A DNA stretch of 64,000 nt from Chryseobacterium aquaeductus (GTDB taxonomy: Bacteria; Bacteroidota; Bacteroidia; Flavobacteriales; Weeksellaceae). Shown piece by piece: positions 47,522 to 57,710 of the stretch (the first letter of the stretch is position 1; the number at the start of each line of letters is the position of its first letter). Below the pieces are notes generated by a model that saw nothing but the letters and a program-made list of their open reading frames with translations, made no database searches and was not told the DNA's origin. The position numbers and the translations under genes were made by a program. Location of the stretch: NCBI RefSeq assembly GCF_905175375.1, contig NZ_CAJIMS010000001.1, positions 1,054,001 through 1,118,000 on the forward strand, given 5' to 3'.

Positions 47522-47636
47522 TGCAGCGTCAAGAGATTTTTGAAAGACTTTTAAATCTTAATGAAATTTAATTATTGACATGTTTGTATTTTGAGCTAAA
47601 ATAACAAATCAAAACAAAATCTCCAAAAAAACTAAA

Positions 47637-47676
47637 AACATCCCTACTCTCCAACCCTAAAACACTCCAACACCGC
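47637..47676. repeat. Low-complexity repeat upstream of the four-helix-bundle gene
   Basis: CATCCCTACTCTCCAACCCT, then AAAACACTCCAAC: a diverged direct repeat of 47157-47195, running up to the 3' end of the amidinotransferase gene. Confidence 0.5.
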
Positions 47677-48590
47677 TACTCCCTCACCAACGGCATCGTA
47701 GAACACCTCAACAAACCTCCCATTTTAGAAATCTCTCTGTATGGAATTTCTTCAACCGTCATTCCCCATTCGTTTCTCAGGTGATGATTCATTCTTGTAA
47801 AAGACTGGTCTGAAACTACAATTTCGGGAGAAATGGAGAAAATATTCGGGAACATTTCAAACATTTCTTCATCATCTACGTGGAAACAGTTTTCATCTCC
47901 GAAAATATCAATGATTAAATTATAATCGCTTTCGTCTACAAACCCGTTTTTGTATAAAATACATTTATCGTTTCCTACGGGATTAAATGTACAATCCAGA
48001 TGTAAAATTCCCTGATAAGGTTCTTTGTCATTTTTTTTCAGTTCAAAATCCAGAATTCTTTTTTTAGGAAAATATTCCTTCAGGATTTCTATGGCGTACT
48101 CGTTTGTCCTGGCAGTTTTATAATTTCTGTAATCTTGTGAAAAGCAAGTTCCTATGAATACAAAATCATTCCACACAATCACGTCTCCACCTTCTATGTG
48201 TGCGGTATCGGGAAGATTGATGATGTCTCGCCACTTCACTTTTTCAAAAATTGAGCGGTAGGCATCCTGCTCATCTGCACGGTCGGCAATCACATTAGAA
48301 ATGATCATTTTATCTTCAATCACAAAGGCAACGTCTCTTGCAAACACCTGATTGTAATCTTTAATGATACTCGGTCTCAGAACCTCAACATCATATTTTT
48401 TCAGCACTTTTTCAAAAGCCTCCATTTCATCGATGATATCTTTCTCTTTCGGATAAATATTGTGCTGAATAGAATGGTAAGACTTTGCGTCATAGCTTTC
48501 TTCTAAAGTAGGATCTGCGCCCATCGAGTTGGGCTGACCCAAAACCACTGACTTTAGCCTGCCGGTTTCGTTTTTGATATTTAGTTTCAT
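47676..48590 (-). CDS. Amidinotransferase / dimethylarginine dimethylaminohydrolase family protein
   Basis: A 304-residue pentein-fold enzyme. Motifs: VVLGQPNSMGADPTLEESY at the start, QVFARDVAFVIEDKMIISN near 82-100, AHIEGGDVIVWND with substrate-binding Glu/Asp near 150, LHLDCTFNPVG with the catalytic His near 198, and the nucleophile Cys296 in GGLLRCSTMPLVRE. It could be an arginine deiminase-like, DDAH or glycine amidinotransferase activity. Neighbouring CtlX suggests an arginine/citrulline route. Confidence 0.83.
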   Translation of the reverse strand: MKLNIKNETGRLKSVVLGQPNSMGADPTLEESYDAKSYHSIQHNIYPKEKDIIDEMEAFEKVLKKYDVEVLRPSIIKDYNQVFARDVAFVIEDKMIISNVIADRADEQDAYRSIFEKVKWRDIINLPDTAHIEGGDVIVWNDFVFIGTCFSQDYRNYKTARTNEYAIEILKEYFPKKRILDFELKKNDKEPYQGILHLDCTFNPVGNDKCILYKNGFVDESDYNLIIDIFGDENCFHVDDEEMFEMFPNIFSISPEIVVSDQSFTRMNHHLRNEWGMTVEEIPYREISKMGGLLRCSTMPLVRE

Positions 48591-49135
48591 AAAAAATACT
48601 TGTGATGTATCAACTTTTTATTAAAGCAATTTATACATAGCATGAGCCACAAATATAATCAAACGGCGTTGAAGGCAAAAATTTAATATTGAATAAAATT
48701 TGTAGAATTGGCTTGTTAGATTTTAGTTTCAAAAATCCTGAATACCATCAAATTTTATCTATCGAATCTGTATTTTCCAGATATAAATAATGGATAGAGT
48801 ATGAAATTAAATTATATAATCTTTAAACTGGAAAATATTGATACATAGTTTCTACTATAATTAATTAGAGTCAGGCAAAATATTTTCATCATTTGCAATT
48901 TTTAAATACCCAAAATGTACAGCGAGTTTATTATTTGAATGATTTAGATTATTGTTTGGTTTAAATTTATGTACAGATTGAGCATTCATTAATAAAAAAC
49001 ATTTTCTAATACACACATTACACTCCTACTGAACTCAGTCATCAAAACAATTTTTCCACAATCATCCTTCTTTTATGAAACGCAACAATAAATAGTAAAT
49101 TTAATCATTAGTAGTACGGAATGATTAGTTAACAA
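48591..49135. other. Gene-free A/T-rich gap
   Basis: About 550 bp between the amidinotransferase start and the gltA terminator. I see no frame, RNA signature, tandem repeat or strong hairpin in it, apart from whatever promoter drives 47676-48590. Confidence 0.6.
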
Positions 49136-49136
49136 A

Positions 49137-49166
49137 AAAATCCTAAAGCAAAAACTTTAGGATTTA
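49137..49166 (-). terminator. Terminator of gltA
   Basis: AATCCTAAAG..CTTTAGGATT, a perfect 10-bp stem; the minus-strand 3' side continues into TTTTTTG. Confidence 0.9.
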
Positions 49167-49187
49167 AATTTATTCGAAAAATCAATA

Positions 49188-50474
49188 TTATCTGTTGGCA
49201 ATATCGATATAATCTCTTTGCTGAGATCCTTGGTAAACCTGTCTTGGTCTTCCGATCGGGTCTCCTTTTAATCTCATTTCTTTCCATTGAGCGATCCATC
49301 CTGGAAGTCTTCCCAATGCGAACATTACGGTAAACATTTCTGTAGGAATTCCTAGTGCTCTGTAGATGATTCCTGAATAGAAATCTACGTTTGGATATAA
49401 TTTTCTTTCGATGAAATACTCGTCTTCAAGAGCTACTTTTTCCAACTGCATTGCAATCTCAAGCGCTTTGTCTTCGATACCTAATGCAACCAACAAATCG
49501 TCTGCTGCTTTTTTGATGATTTTTGCTCTCGGGTCAAAATTTTTGTAAACTCTGTGTCCGAAGCCCATCAAACGGAAACTGTCATTTTTATCTTTAGCTT
49601 TTGCAACCCACTTATTAACATCTCCACCATCTTTTTCGATCAATTCAAGCATTTCGATCACTGCTTGGTTTGCACCACCGTGAAGCGGACCCCAAAGTGC
49701 TGAAATACCTGCTGAAACTGAAGCAAAAAGACCTGTATGAGCTGAACCAACCATTCTTACAGTAGATGTAGAACAGTTTTGCTCATGATCTGCGTGGAGA
49801 ATTAATAATTTGTCTAAAGCTTCTACCACTACAGGATTGATTTCGAAATCAGCATTTGGCTGTCTGAAAGACATCTTGTAGAAATTTTCTACATAGTTTA
49901 GGCTGTTGTCTCCGTGGTTTAATGGTAAACCTAGAGTTTTTCTGTACGTCCAAGCAGCAAGGTGAGCAAATTTAGCAATCAACAATTCTGCAGCAAGATC
50001 CATCTCTTCTTTTGAGTTTACGTTCACAGCTTTAGGATTAAAAGCCGTCAAGGCAGACGTAAGAGAAGACAAAACTCCCATTGGGTGAGCAGAACGAGGG
50101 AAAGCATCGATGATTTTCTTCATCTCTTCTGCTACGAAGTTATATTTTTTGATATTACCGTTGAAGGTATTGAACTGATCTGCTGTAGGTAAATCACCAT
50201 GCAATAAAAGGTACATAACTTCCGTAAAATTAGACTTTTCGGCAATTTGCTCGATAGGATAACCTCTATAGAACAATTCTCCCTTGTCACCATCAAGATA
50301 GGTGATCTCACTCAATGTAGCACCTGTATTTTTGTACCCTAAGTCTAAGGTGATAAGACCTGTCTGGTCTCTTAATTTTGAAATATCTATTCCTCTGTCT
50401 CCGATTGTACTATCTACGATAGGATATTCATATGAATTACCATCATAATTCAATATAACTTTGTTATCTGACAT
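49188..50474 (-). CDS. gltA: Citrate synthase
   Basis: Condenses oxaloacetate and acetyl-CoA to open the TCA cycle. 428 residues, a type II (hexameric, Gram-negative) enzyme by length and N-terminal domain. Catalytic His residues are in LHADHEQNCSTSTVRMV and WGPLHGGANQAVIEML, and the Asp is in PNVDFYSGIIYRALGIP. It follows eno in the same direction but has a terminator between, so it is transcribed alone. Confidence 0.97.
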   Translation of the reverse strand: MSDNKVILNYDGNSYEYPIVDSTIGDRGIDISKLRDQTGLITLDLGYKNTGATLSEITYLDGDKGELFYRGYPIEQIAEKSNFTEVMYLLLHGDLPTADQFNTFNGNIKKYNFVAEEMKKIIDAFPRSAHPMGVLSSLTSALTAFNPKAVNVNSKEEMDLAAELLIAKFAHLAAWTYRKTLGLPLNHGDNSLNYVENFYKMSFRQPNADFEINPVVVEALDKLLILHADHEQNCSTSTVRMVGSAHTGLFASVSAGISALWGPLHGGANQAVIEMLELIEKDGGDVNKWVAKAKDKNDSFRLMGFGHRVYKNFDPRAKIIKKAADDLLVALGIEDKALEIAMQLEKVALEDEYFIERKLYPNVDFYSGIIYRALGIPTEMFTVMFALGRLPGWIAQWKEMRLKGDPIGRPRQVYQGSQQRDYIDIANR

Positions 50475-50511
50475 TATTTAATATTTTATTTAAATTTCTT
50501 AAAAATACACA

Positions 50512-50548
50512 AAAAACAGCAATACCAAAAAAGTTTGCTGTTTTTTTT
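50512..50548 (-). terminator. Terminator of eno
   Basis: AAACAGCAA..TTGCTGTTT hairpin with T-runs on both sides, in the 80-bp gap between eno and gltA. Confidence 0.85.
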
Positions 50549-50556
50549 ATGAATAT

Positions 50557-51867
<1,311 letters not shown>

Positions 51868-51989
51868 TTATACAAATCTAATCAAAATTTAAGTTTTTTT
51901 GCCACTCTGAATGCATGAATTGGCTAATTTTGAGTTAAATTTTAGTTAATTTTGATGAAAATAATCAAACACGATGGTGATATAAAACA

Positions 51990-52021
51990 AAACCTTTTTT
52001 GAATTAATTCAAAAAAGGTTT
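51990..52021 (-). terminator. Terminator of the 52-53.5 kb gene pair
   Basis: Near-perfect palindrome AACCTTTTTTGAATT and its complement, 20 bp past the stop of 52042-53178. Confidence 0.85.
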
Positions 52022-52041
52022 CACACTTTAAATTTTTTTTC

Positions 52042-53178
52042 TTATTCGTCTTTTATTGCATCAAAATTGAAACTCACATTCAGGAATCCAAAAAGATTGT
52101 TGTTTTCCATATCATACTTTAAGATGAGTGGCAGCCAAAGATTGTTTAAAATTCTTATTCTTAGATCTGCATTTGCAGTAAATATATTATCTTTCTCGTT
52201 TTCTGCAAGTCCTGAAAATATCTTGGTATACTCAAAACCAGGTTTTAATTCTATAATTGACCTGTCTTTAACTTTCATTAAAGAAATATTCAGACCAAGT
52301 TGAGACGAAAACTCTTTCCTCTTTAAGACTGATGTTGTAATGCTATCTTTCGCCCGAAACTTGTTTCTAAAATCAATTTCCAAGCTTCCTCTGTCAGATT
52401 TAATACCCTGCAAGTAAACCATTTGAACATTATACTCATCAAAAAACTTAGAATCTTTTTGAAAATTACTATTAAAACCTACCGTGAGTAAAGGCTGACG
52501 TTTGATTCTGGCAATTTCTGCTTGAAATGAATGTGCAAACTTTGACGATAATTGACCGTAATTTTGAGACACTAAATTTTCTATTTCCTTTGGAAGCTGG
52601 TCTTTAGGAACATATCTCTCTTCTTCCAAAATCTTGTCTATCTTTTGTTTCAATTGTATTATCTCTTCATCACTGGGATTAGAGTCATTTCTATATTTAT
52701 TAAAAGCAAGCATGATTTCAGAACTAATTGCATCAAAAAGTTCACCTGTTTCAGTTTTAGTTAAGCTTGCAACAGTAGAATCTCTTTTATTTACAATTGC
52801 CCAATCGAAACCATAATTGAAGCCTTTGAATTTATAATCATTATCTAAATCTAATCCAACTTCAATCTGAAAGTTCCTGCTAAACTTTTCCCTAGCATAA
52901 TTGTAATCTATGAGCAAACTATTATCCGCTTTAGACTTTAATGCAAATAAATTTGCTTTGAATTGTAAAGATTTATTCTCTCCTGTAAGATCTTTTAAAG
53001 AAGCTTGCATGAAGTCTGTGAAAACATCTTTCCAGTTTCCAGATTTTGTTTCTTTTAAAGTATTGTATAAATTAGTCGATGATAAATTATTTTGGTCTAT
53101 TTTTTCACTTTGAGCGAAAACCAAAATTGCATTCAGAAAACACAATCCCAAAATGATGTTTGATATAAAAGTTTTCAT
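52042..53178 (-). CDS. Exported protein of unknown function, probable outer-membrane beta-rich
   Basis: The start at 53178 gives MKTFISNIILGLCFLNAILVFAQ, a clean signal peptide, and 378 residues; the longer frame overlaps the upstream gene. A helical region near 160-230 (SDEEIIQLKQKIDKILEEERY) is followed by alternating hydrophobic strands to the end (FGFLNVSFNFDAIKDE), like a small barrel. I do not recognise the family. It follows the 104-residue gene by 7 bp, so the two form an operon. Confidence 0.65.
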   Translation of the reverse strand: MKTFISNIILGLCFLNAILVFAQSEKIDQNNLSSTNLYNTLKETKSGNWKDVFTDFMQASLKDLTGENKSLQFKANLFALKSKADNSLLIDYNYAREKFSRNFQIEVGLDLDNDYKFKGFNYGFDWAIVNKRDSTVASLTKTETGELFDAISSEIMLAFNKYRNDSNPSDEEIIQLKQKIDKILEEERYVPKDQLPKEIENLVSQNYGQLSSKFAHSFQAEIARIKRQPLLTVGFNSNFQKDSKFFDEYNVQMVYLQGIKSDRGSLEIDFRNKFRAKDSITTSVLKRKEFSSQLGLNISLMKVKDRSIIELKPGFEYTKIFSGLAENEKDNIFTANADLRIRILNNLWLPLILKYDMENNNLFGFLNVSFNFDAIKDE

Positions 53179-53185
53179 GGTTATT

Positions 53186-53500
53186 TTAATTTGTCTTGAA
53201 TGAATATGTAACAAAATACGATTTTCCAGTTCTTGTTGTAGGGTTTGCATCCGATGTCTGGTCATAAGTAAAACCCTCGCCTTCCAATTTTATGGTAGTT
53301 TTTCTGTTTTCAGACATGGGATTAGAACCTATGATATACAAATTATATTCTCCTTCTAAATCTGTGAACTCATGCGAGAATGAGCCCTCTTTGGTTTCTT
53401 CAATTAGAGGTTTGTTATTACCTTTTTTAAAAAGTTTAAATACAATTCCTACGATAGATGTTCCGTTTTTTACTTCTAAGTTTAATTTTAATGTTTTCAT
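53186..53500 (-). CDS. Small cytoplasmic-looking beta-rich protein of unknown function
   Basis: 104 residues with no signal peptide or membrane segment. Alternating strands and turns (LKLNLEVKNGTSIVGIVFKLF, GEYNLYIIGSNPMSENRKTTIKLEG) suggest an immunoglobulin-like sandwich. Unrecognised. It is the first gene of a two-gene unit with the exported protein downstream, and follows the histidine kinase gene by 120 bp. Confidence 0.6.
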   Translation of the reverse strand: MKTLKLNLEVKNGTSIVGIVFKLFKKGNNKPLIEETKEGSFSHEFTDLEGEYNLYIIGSNPMSENRKTTIKLEGEGFTYDQTSDANPTTRTGKSYFVTYSFKTN

Positions 53501-53620
53501 GGTTATTAGTTTTTAAAAGTTTATATCTCAAATGTCCGATATAAAATACAACCAATCAATAACCCAAAAGGGTGATTCTTTCATCTAGGAAAAAGCATTA
53601 TATAATGATGTTGTGGTTGA

Positions 53621-54442
53621 TTAATTTGATTGTAAATCTATTCTGAAAAATAAATGGGTTCCGTTTTCTGTGGTAACGTCGCAATGTCCGTTTTGCTCCT
53701 GCATTCGCTGTTTCATATTTCGCAGTCCGTTTCCGTCGGCTTTTCCTTGACTGAATCCTACTCCGTTATCAGAAATTTTCATCAGAAATTCTTTATCCTT
53801 TTGTATGAACGAAAGTTTTAGTTGATCAGATTGACTATGTTTATAGGCATTGTTCAGTGCTTCTTTCAAACATAAAAACAGATTTCGCCTTTGCTCCGTG
53901 GTGATTGTTGTTTCAAAAATTGTACTTTCATCTTCAACAATCAGCTGGATTTTTGTTTTTTTAAGAAAATTTTGGGCGTACAATTTGGCATATTCCACAA
54001 AGCTTCCTACGGTATCATTTCCTGAATTTAAACTCCATAGCATTTCTCTCATTGAAATACTCATTTCTTCAGAAGTTTTCAGAAGCTCATTGATATCTGT
54101 TTTTAAATCTTCATCTTCTGCTTTTTGTTTCAAAAATTCTGCATGGAGCTTTAATGCAGAGATTCCAGCTCCAAGATCGTCATGCATGTCATGAGAAATA
54201 CGCTCACGTTCTTTTTCAATAGACTTTTGCTTTTCGAGTTCTTTTTGAAGGAGTTGATTTTGGTATTCGGATTCTTTGAGTTGCTGTTGTTGTATAAAGA
54301 ATAATTGTCTTCTGTTATATAAAACCACTATTAATATAATGAATGCTACAAAAAACATCATTAATACAATCGCTATGATGTAAGTGAATTTTATTTCATT
54401 CATGGAATTCATTAAGATTTCAAATTTCCTAAATTCAACCAT
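53621..54442 (-). CDS. Sensor histidine kinase, NarL/LiaS class
   Basis: 273 residues as drawn (alternative starts at 54412 and 54403). One membrane helix (YIIAIVLMMFFVAFIILIVVLY, about 20-42), a coiled coil, a HisKA_3 dimerisation segment with the phospho-acceptor His87 in ISHDMHDDLGAGISAL, then HATPase motifs ALNNAYKHS and ISDNGVGF, NGLRNMKQRM. There is almost no extracytoplasmic sensor domain, so input probably comes from a partner protein. The likely cognate regulator is at 56179-56811. Confidence 0.9.
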   Translation of the reverse strand: MVEFRKFEILMNSMNEIKFTYIIAIVLMMFFVAFIILIVVLYNRRQLFFIQQQQLKESEYQNQLLQKELEKQKSIEKERERISHDMHDDLGAGISALKLHAEFLKQKAEDEDLKTDINELLKTSEEMSISMREMLWSLNSGNDTVGSFVEYAKLYAQNFLKKTKIQLIVEDESTIFETTITTEQRRNLFLCLKEALNNAYKHSQSDQLKLSFIQKDKEFLMKISDNGVGFSQGKADGNGLRNMKQRMQEQNGHCDVTTENGTHLFFRIDLQSN

Positions 54443-54820
54443 TCATAAAAATCTAAAAAGGAATTGGGCATATCGTTAATTTTATAATAAATGATTTTAT
54501 TAAGATTTTCTTGATAAAATTCGAGATTTTTTTTTTGAATCATTTTATATTTCTAAAAAATAAAAATTCAATTAAATTCACACTTTTAAATGCGCTATAC
54601 TTTCTATTAAATCTAGTAATATTAGAAATAAAATTTTGAAAATTTTAAACAAATATTTTGTATTTTCTAAGTAGTGATTTCTTTAAAAATAAATTGATTA
54701 TCTGATCTTCTGAAAAGCAAAAATTATTAACAGATATATCGATTCATTTACACCGTTTTCTGAAAGAACTGCTTTTTTTTTCATGGTACAATTTTTAATC
54801 TTTTTAATAAAAATAATAAT
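54443..54820. other. Gene-free A/T-rich gap
   Basis: About 380 bp, extremely A/T-rich, between the membrane protein gene and the kinase gene on the minus strand. It may hold the kinase promoter (TAGATTTT near 54450), but no consensus -33 element is visible, and there is no frame or repeat. Confidence 0.55.
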
Positions 54821-55396
54821 TTATTTAAAACAAAAAACCCCTCTAAGAAATAATATATAAACAAATGTAGTAATCGCCTGATAAAATAAATTTATCGATG
54901 AAAAAAAATCAAAAGCATTATTAGCAAAAAATAGCGCAGGAATATATCTCATTAAATAAATTGTACCCCATAACAGAATACCAACGCTAATCCAGAATTT
55001 TTGCTTCTTGTATATTGCTACATCGTCTGGAGTTTTAATCTGTAGTCTAAACCATTCTAAACTTAAGAGAACATATAAAAAACTTTGTAGGATGGACAGT
55101 AAAAATGCATAATCAAAATAATTTAATAATAGGAAATAAGTAGGAATAAGAAAAATAAGAATCCATCCGTTTAATCTCTTTATAGATAACGATTCTTTAA
55201 AATAATACACAAAAAACAATATATAAAACACCTTAGTGTATTGATAGATGCCTCCATCAAAGTATTTCACATAAATAAGTAACTCTGTTATGAACACAAC
55301 AAAGAAATATAAGTATAAAAATCTTTGTCTTGCCAATTTATTTTTAAAAGTAAAAACAAGACAAAGAAAAATTACTAATAAATAAAATTCATGCAT
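54821..55396 (-). CDS. Polytopic membrane protein of unknown function
   Basis: 191 residues, mostly hydrophobic, with about six to seven predicted membrane helices (FYLLVIFLCLVFTFK, FLYLYFFVVFITELLIYV, WISVGILLWGTIYLMRYI). The helix number and aromatic-rich composition resemble the 7TM sensor modules often fused to Bacteroidetes kinases, but here it is free-standing. It begins 2 bp after the lipoprotein gene stop, so translation is coupled. No family recognised. Confidence 0.65.
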   Translation of the reverse strand: MHEFYLLVIFLCLVFTFKNKLARQRFLYLYFFVVFITELLIYVKYFDGGIYQYTKVFYILFFVYYFKESLSIKRLNGWILIFLIPTYFLLLNYFDYAFLLSILQSFLYVLLSLEWFRLQIKTPDDVAIYKKQKFWISVGILLWGTIYLMRYIPALFFANNAFDFFSSINLFYQAITTFVYILFLRGVFCFK

Positions 55397-55397
55397 A

Positions 55398-56174
55398 TTA
55401 ACACCCTGGAGGTTTTAAACAAAAGTCGTCATAATAGAAATATTGATTATCCCAGATTAATTGCTTGGATTCATTCTCTTTTAAGACACCCATAATTAAT
55501 GTAAAATGATGCATTTTACTCTTTCCATTACTACTTTTTTTATCTTTTGTAATAATACCTGGTATTAGTGTCAGTACAGAACTATTTTTAGGGTTATATT
55601 TAATAAAATCATCATAAGGGATTATTACTTCCATAGTATTTTCGTAAGTACTATTTCCCACCCTTGTTGTTTGACATAAATTATTTTTTACAGTATTCAT
55701 TTCAGGATAAATATTACTCATGAATTTATTATTTAAATCATTAAAGTTGTCAACTTCTTTAAGTGAAGACCTGCTGGTAATATAATACTTTCTATTATCT
55801 GATTGAGAAACAAAAAGTAAATCCAATCTTCCAGTATCTGTTAATAATAAGTGAACGAAGTCTCCTTCTTTTACATAATTTTTTTTTAATTCATTTATAA
55901 CCGAGTTATGAACAAAAAAAACTAGAGGAAACTTACCACCAGTAAATCTAGGATTAAATTTATTTTCATATTGTTTATAATAATCGTTTACATCACCAAC
56001 TGGTAATTCAGATAATATTTTTTTTATTCTGGCATCTGTAAATTTTGAAATTTTCACACTATCCCTTTCAGTCGCATTCACATGATTTGCTCCATCTTTT
56101 TTTCTACATTCGTAAAAAAGAGTGAAAATTACAATTAAACATACGAACTTGCTCAAATTTTTAATTTTTTTCAT
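55398..56174 (-). CDS. Lipoprotein of unknown function linked to the two-component system
   Basis: 258 residues. Lipobox LFYEC with Cys23, then KKDGANHV. The mature part has conserved-looking segments (GKFPLVFFVHNSVINELKKNY, FVHLLLTDTGRLDLLFV, MHHFTLIMGVLKENES) and an unusual end, YYDDFCLKPPGC, with a C-terminal cysteine. I do not recognise a family. It lies 4 bp after the response regulator and 2 bp before the membrane protein, inside the regulator-kinase unit. Confidence 0.65.
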   Translation of the reverse strand: MKKIKNLSKFVCLIVIFTLFYECRKKDGANHVNATERDSVKISKFTDARIKKILSELPVGDVNDYYKQYENKFNPRFTGGKFPLVFFVHNSVINELKKNYVKEGDFVHLLLTDTGRLDLLFVSQSDNRKYYITSRSSLKEVDNFNDLNNKFMSNIYPEMNTVKNNLCQTTRVGNSTYENTMEVIIPYDDFIKYNPKNSSVLTLIPGIITKDKKSSNGKSKMHHFTLIMGVLKENESKQLIWDNQYFYYDDFCLKPPGC

Positions 56175-56178
56175 AGTT

Positions 56179-56811
56179 TTAGTATTTAAGGTTATTAAAT
56201 TTATTTATAGCTTCTACTTTATTACCTACCTGAAGCTTTCTGTAGATATTTCCAACGTGTTTTTTTACGGTATCGATGCTTACAAATATCTTATCAGCAA
56301 TTTCTTTATATAAAAGACCTTGCGACAATAGTTGCACAATTTCGGTTTCACGTTTTGTAAGCTTTTCGAAATCTTTTACTTCAATAGATTTTTTTTCAAA
56401 ATGATTCAAAACTCTTCTGGCAATTGAAAAACTCATCGGAGCACCGCCGTTGTAAACATCACGGATTGAAGAGAGAATTTTATCCATACTTTCACCCTTT
56501 ATGAGATAACCCATTGCACCAGCTTTGAGAGAATTGAAAATCATCTCGTCATCTTCAAAGCTTGTACACATAATGAAATTTGTATTGGGCAGATTTTTTT
56601 TCAGCTTGCCAATAATGTCAATACCGAGCATATCCTGAAGTTGGATATCCATCATTACGACGTCCGGAGAAATATCTGATAATTTTAAAAGAGCCGCACT
56701 ACCGTCAAAAAACTGAGCGACTACTTTCATATCAATTTGGTAATCAATCACTTTCTTCAACGCATTGTTGTAGTTTTTTTCGTCTTCTACTATGGCAATG
56801 GAAATACTCAT
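56179..56811 (-). CDS. LuxR/NarL-type response regulator
   Basis: The start at 56811 (MSISIAIVEDEKNYNNALKK) gives 210 residues; the frame extends 17 codons further without family similarity. The receiver domain has the phospho-acceptor Asp55 (VVMMDIQLQD), the Thr in FIMCTSFEDD and the Lys in GYLIKGES. The C-terminal HTH is LTKRETEIVQLLSQGLLYKEIADKI and SIDTVKKHVGNIYRKL. Partner of the kinase at 53621-54442. Confidence 0.92.
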   Translation of the reverse strand: MSISIAIVEDEKNYNNALKKVIDYQIDMKVVAQFFDGSAALLKLSDISPDVVMMDIQLQDMLGIDIIGKLKKNLPNTNFIMCTSFEDDEMIFNSLKAGAMGYLIKGESMDKILSSIRDVYNGGAPMSFSIARRVLNHFEKKSIEVKDFEKLTKRETEIVQLLSQGLLYKEIADKIFVSIDTVKKHVGNIYRKLQVGNKVEAINKFNNLKY

Positions 56812-56979
56812 GTTTATTGATTTCGTTAAGACAAATTTCAACATAAAACAAAGCAGAAACAATTACACATTTGTGTAATGATATAATTTGAGTTCAGGTT
56901 ATTGTTTTCGTTTTTGTTTTTACTAAATTTAATGAAAATTCCATATATAAAATAATAATTTAATTTAAAAATAAACTGA

Positions 56980-57402
56980 ATGAAAAAAGCATTTTTAGTT
57001 GCAACATCTTTTATTGCATTATCACTAACAAGTTGCAAAAAAGAAGGTAACAAAGGAGTTATAAAGACAGACACTTCACAGCAGGTAATTGTAGCAGATG
57101 ATGGAAAACCTGACGCAACTATTGGTTACAACGTTGATGTAAAAGGCAAAAAAACCATTAAAACCGACTATGTATACAAAGCAACTGATGGTACATTGGT
57201 AAAAGTTGTTTTTGATTATAACCCTGAAAACAGAAATATGACCATTACCAATAATAATAAAACGTTTGTACTAGATAAATCAGAAGTAAAAACAAACCAA
57301 ACTACTTATGAAAAAGCTGATATGAAAGCAACCGTAAAGGGTGACAGCATAATAATTCGTCAGGGAGAAAATATTATTGAATTGGTAAAAACCAAAATAT
57401 AG
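56980..57402 (+). CDS. Small lipoprotein of unknown function
   Basis: 140 residues: lipobox ALSLTSC with Cys19, then KKEGNKG, then a beta-rich domain (TIGYNVDVKGKKTIKTDYVYKATDGTLVKVVFDY; MTITNNNKTFVLDKSEV). It resembles a MliC/OmpA-like small beta-barrel by pattern but no motif decides it. Divergent from the response regulator, so possibly a target of it. It has its own terminator. Confidence 0.7.
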   Translation: MKKAFLVATSFIALSLTSCKKEGNKGVIKTDTSQQVIVADDGKPDATIGYNVDVKGKKTIKTDYVYKATDGTLVKVVFDYNPENRNMTITNNNKTFVLDKSEVKTNQTTYEKADMKATVKGDSIIIRQGENIIELVKTKI

Positions 57403-57410
57403 AACACAAA

Positions 57411-57438
57411 AAAAACGCTTAGAAATCTGAGCGTTTTT
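57411..57438. terminator. Bidirectional terminator
   Basis: AACGCTTAGA..TCTGAGCGTT stem with T-run on the plus side and A-run on the other. It serves the small lipoprotein gene and probably also the short minus-strand frame at 57462-57642. Confidence 0.85.
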
Positions 57439-57558
57439 AGTATGATCTAAATTGTGTAATTCTATGATGCTTTTGCAGTCGAATTTCTAAACCAATCAAC
57501 AGAACTTTCCGCACTTCGTCTTGCTGTAAAATGAATAATAATTGAATCCGGAATGATA

Positions 57559-57642
57559 CTAGCCTCCTTTGTTTGTTGTATTTACAAAACTCAGATTTTC
57601 ACTCGTTGTAGTTTTTACTAATTTGTCGTTTAAAATTTTCAT
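57559..57642 (-). CDS. Short peptide frame, probable frameshifted remnant of a 59-residue gene
   Basis: ATG at 57642 gives 27 codons: MKILNDKLVKTTTSENLSF, then VNTTNKGG and TAG. Removing one base in the AAAGG tract (about 57567) lets the frame continue to a TAG at 57462-57464, reading ASIIPDSIIIHFTARRS, then AESSVDWFRNSTAKAS. The unit sits alone between two terminators. The size and leader-like start recall small secreted or modified peptides, but there is no maturase nearby and no family match. Confidence 0.35.
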   Translation of the reverse strand: MKILNDKLVKTTTSENLSFVNTTNKGG

Positions 57643-57710
57643 GATTATAATATTTTAATATCACAAATATCGATACTTACACAAATTAAAATCAATTACC
57701 CATTTGGTTA

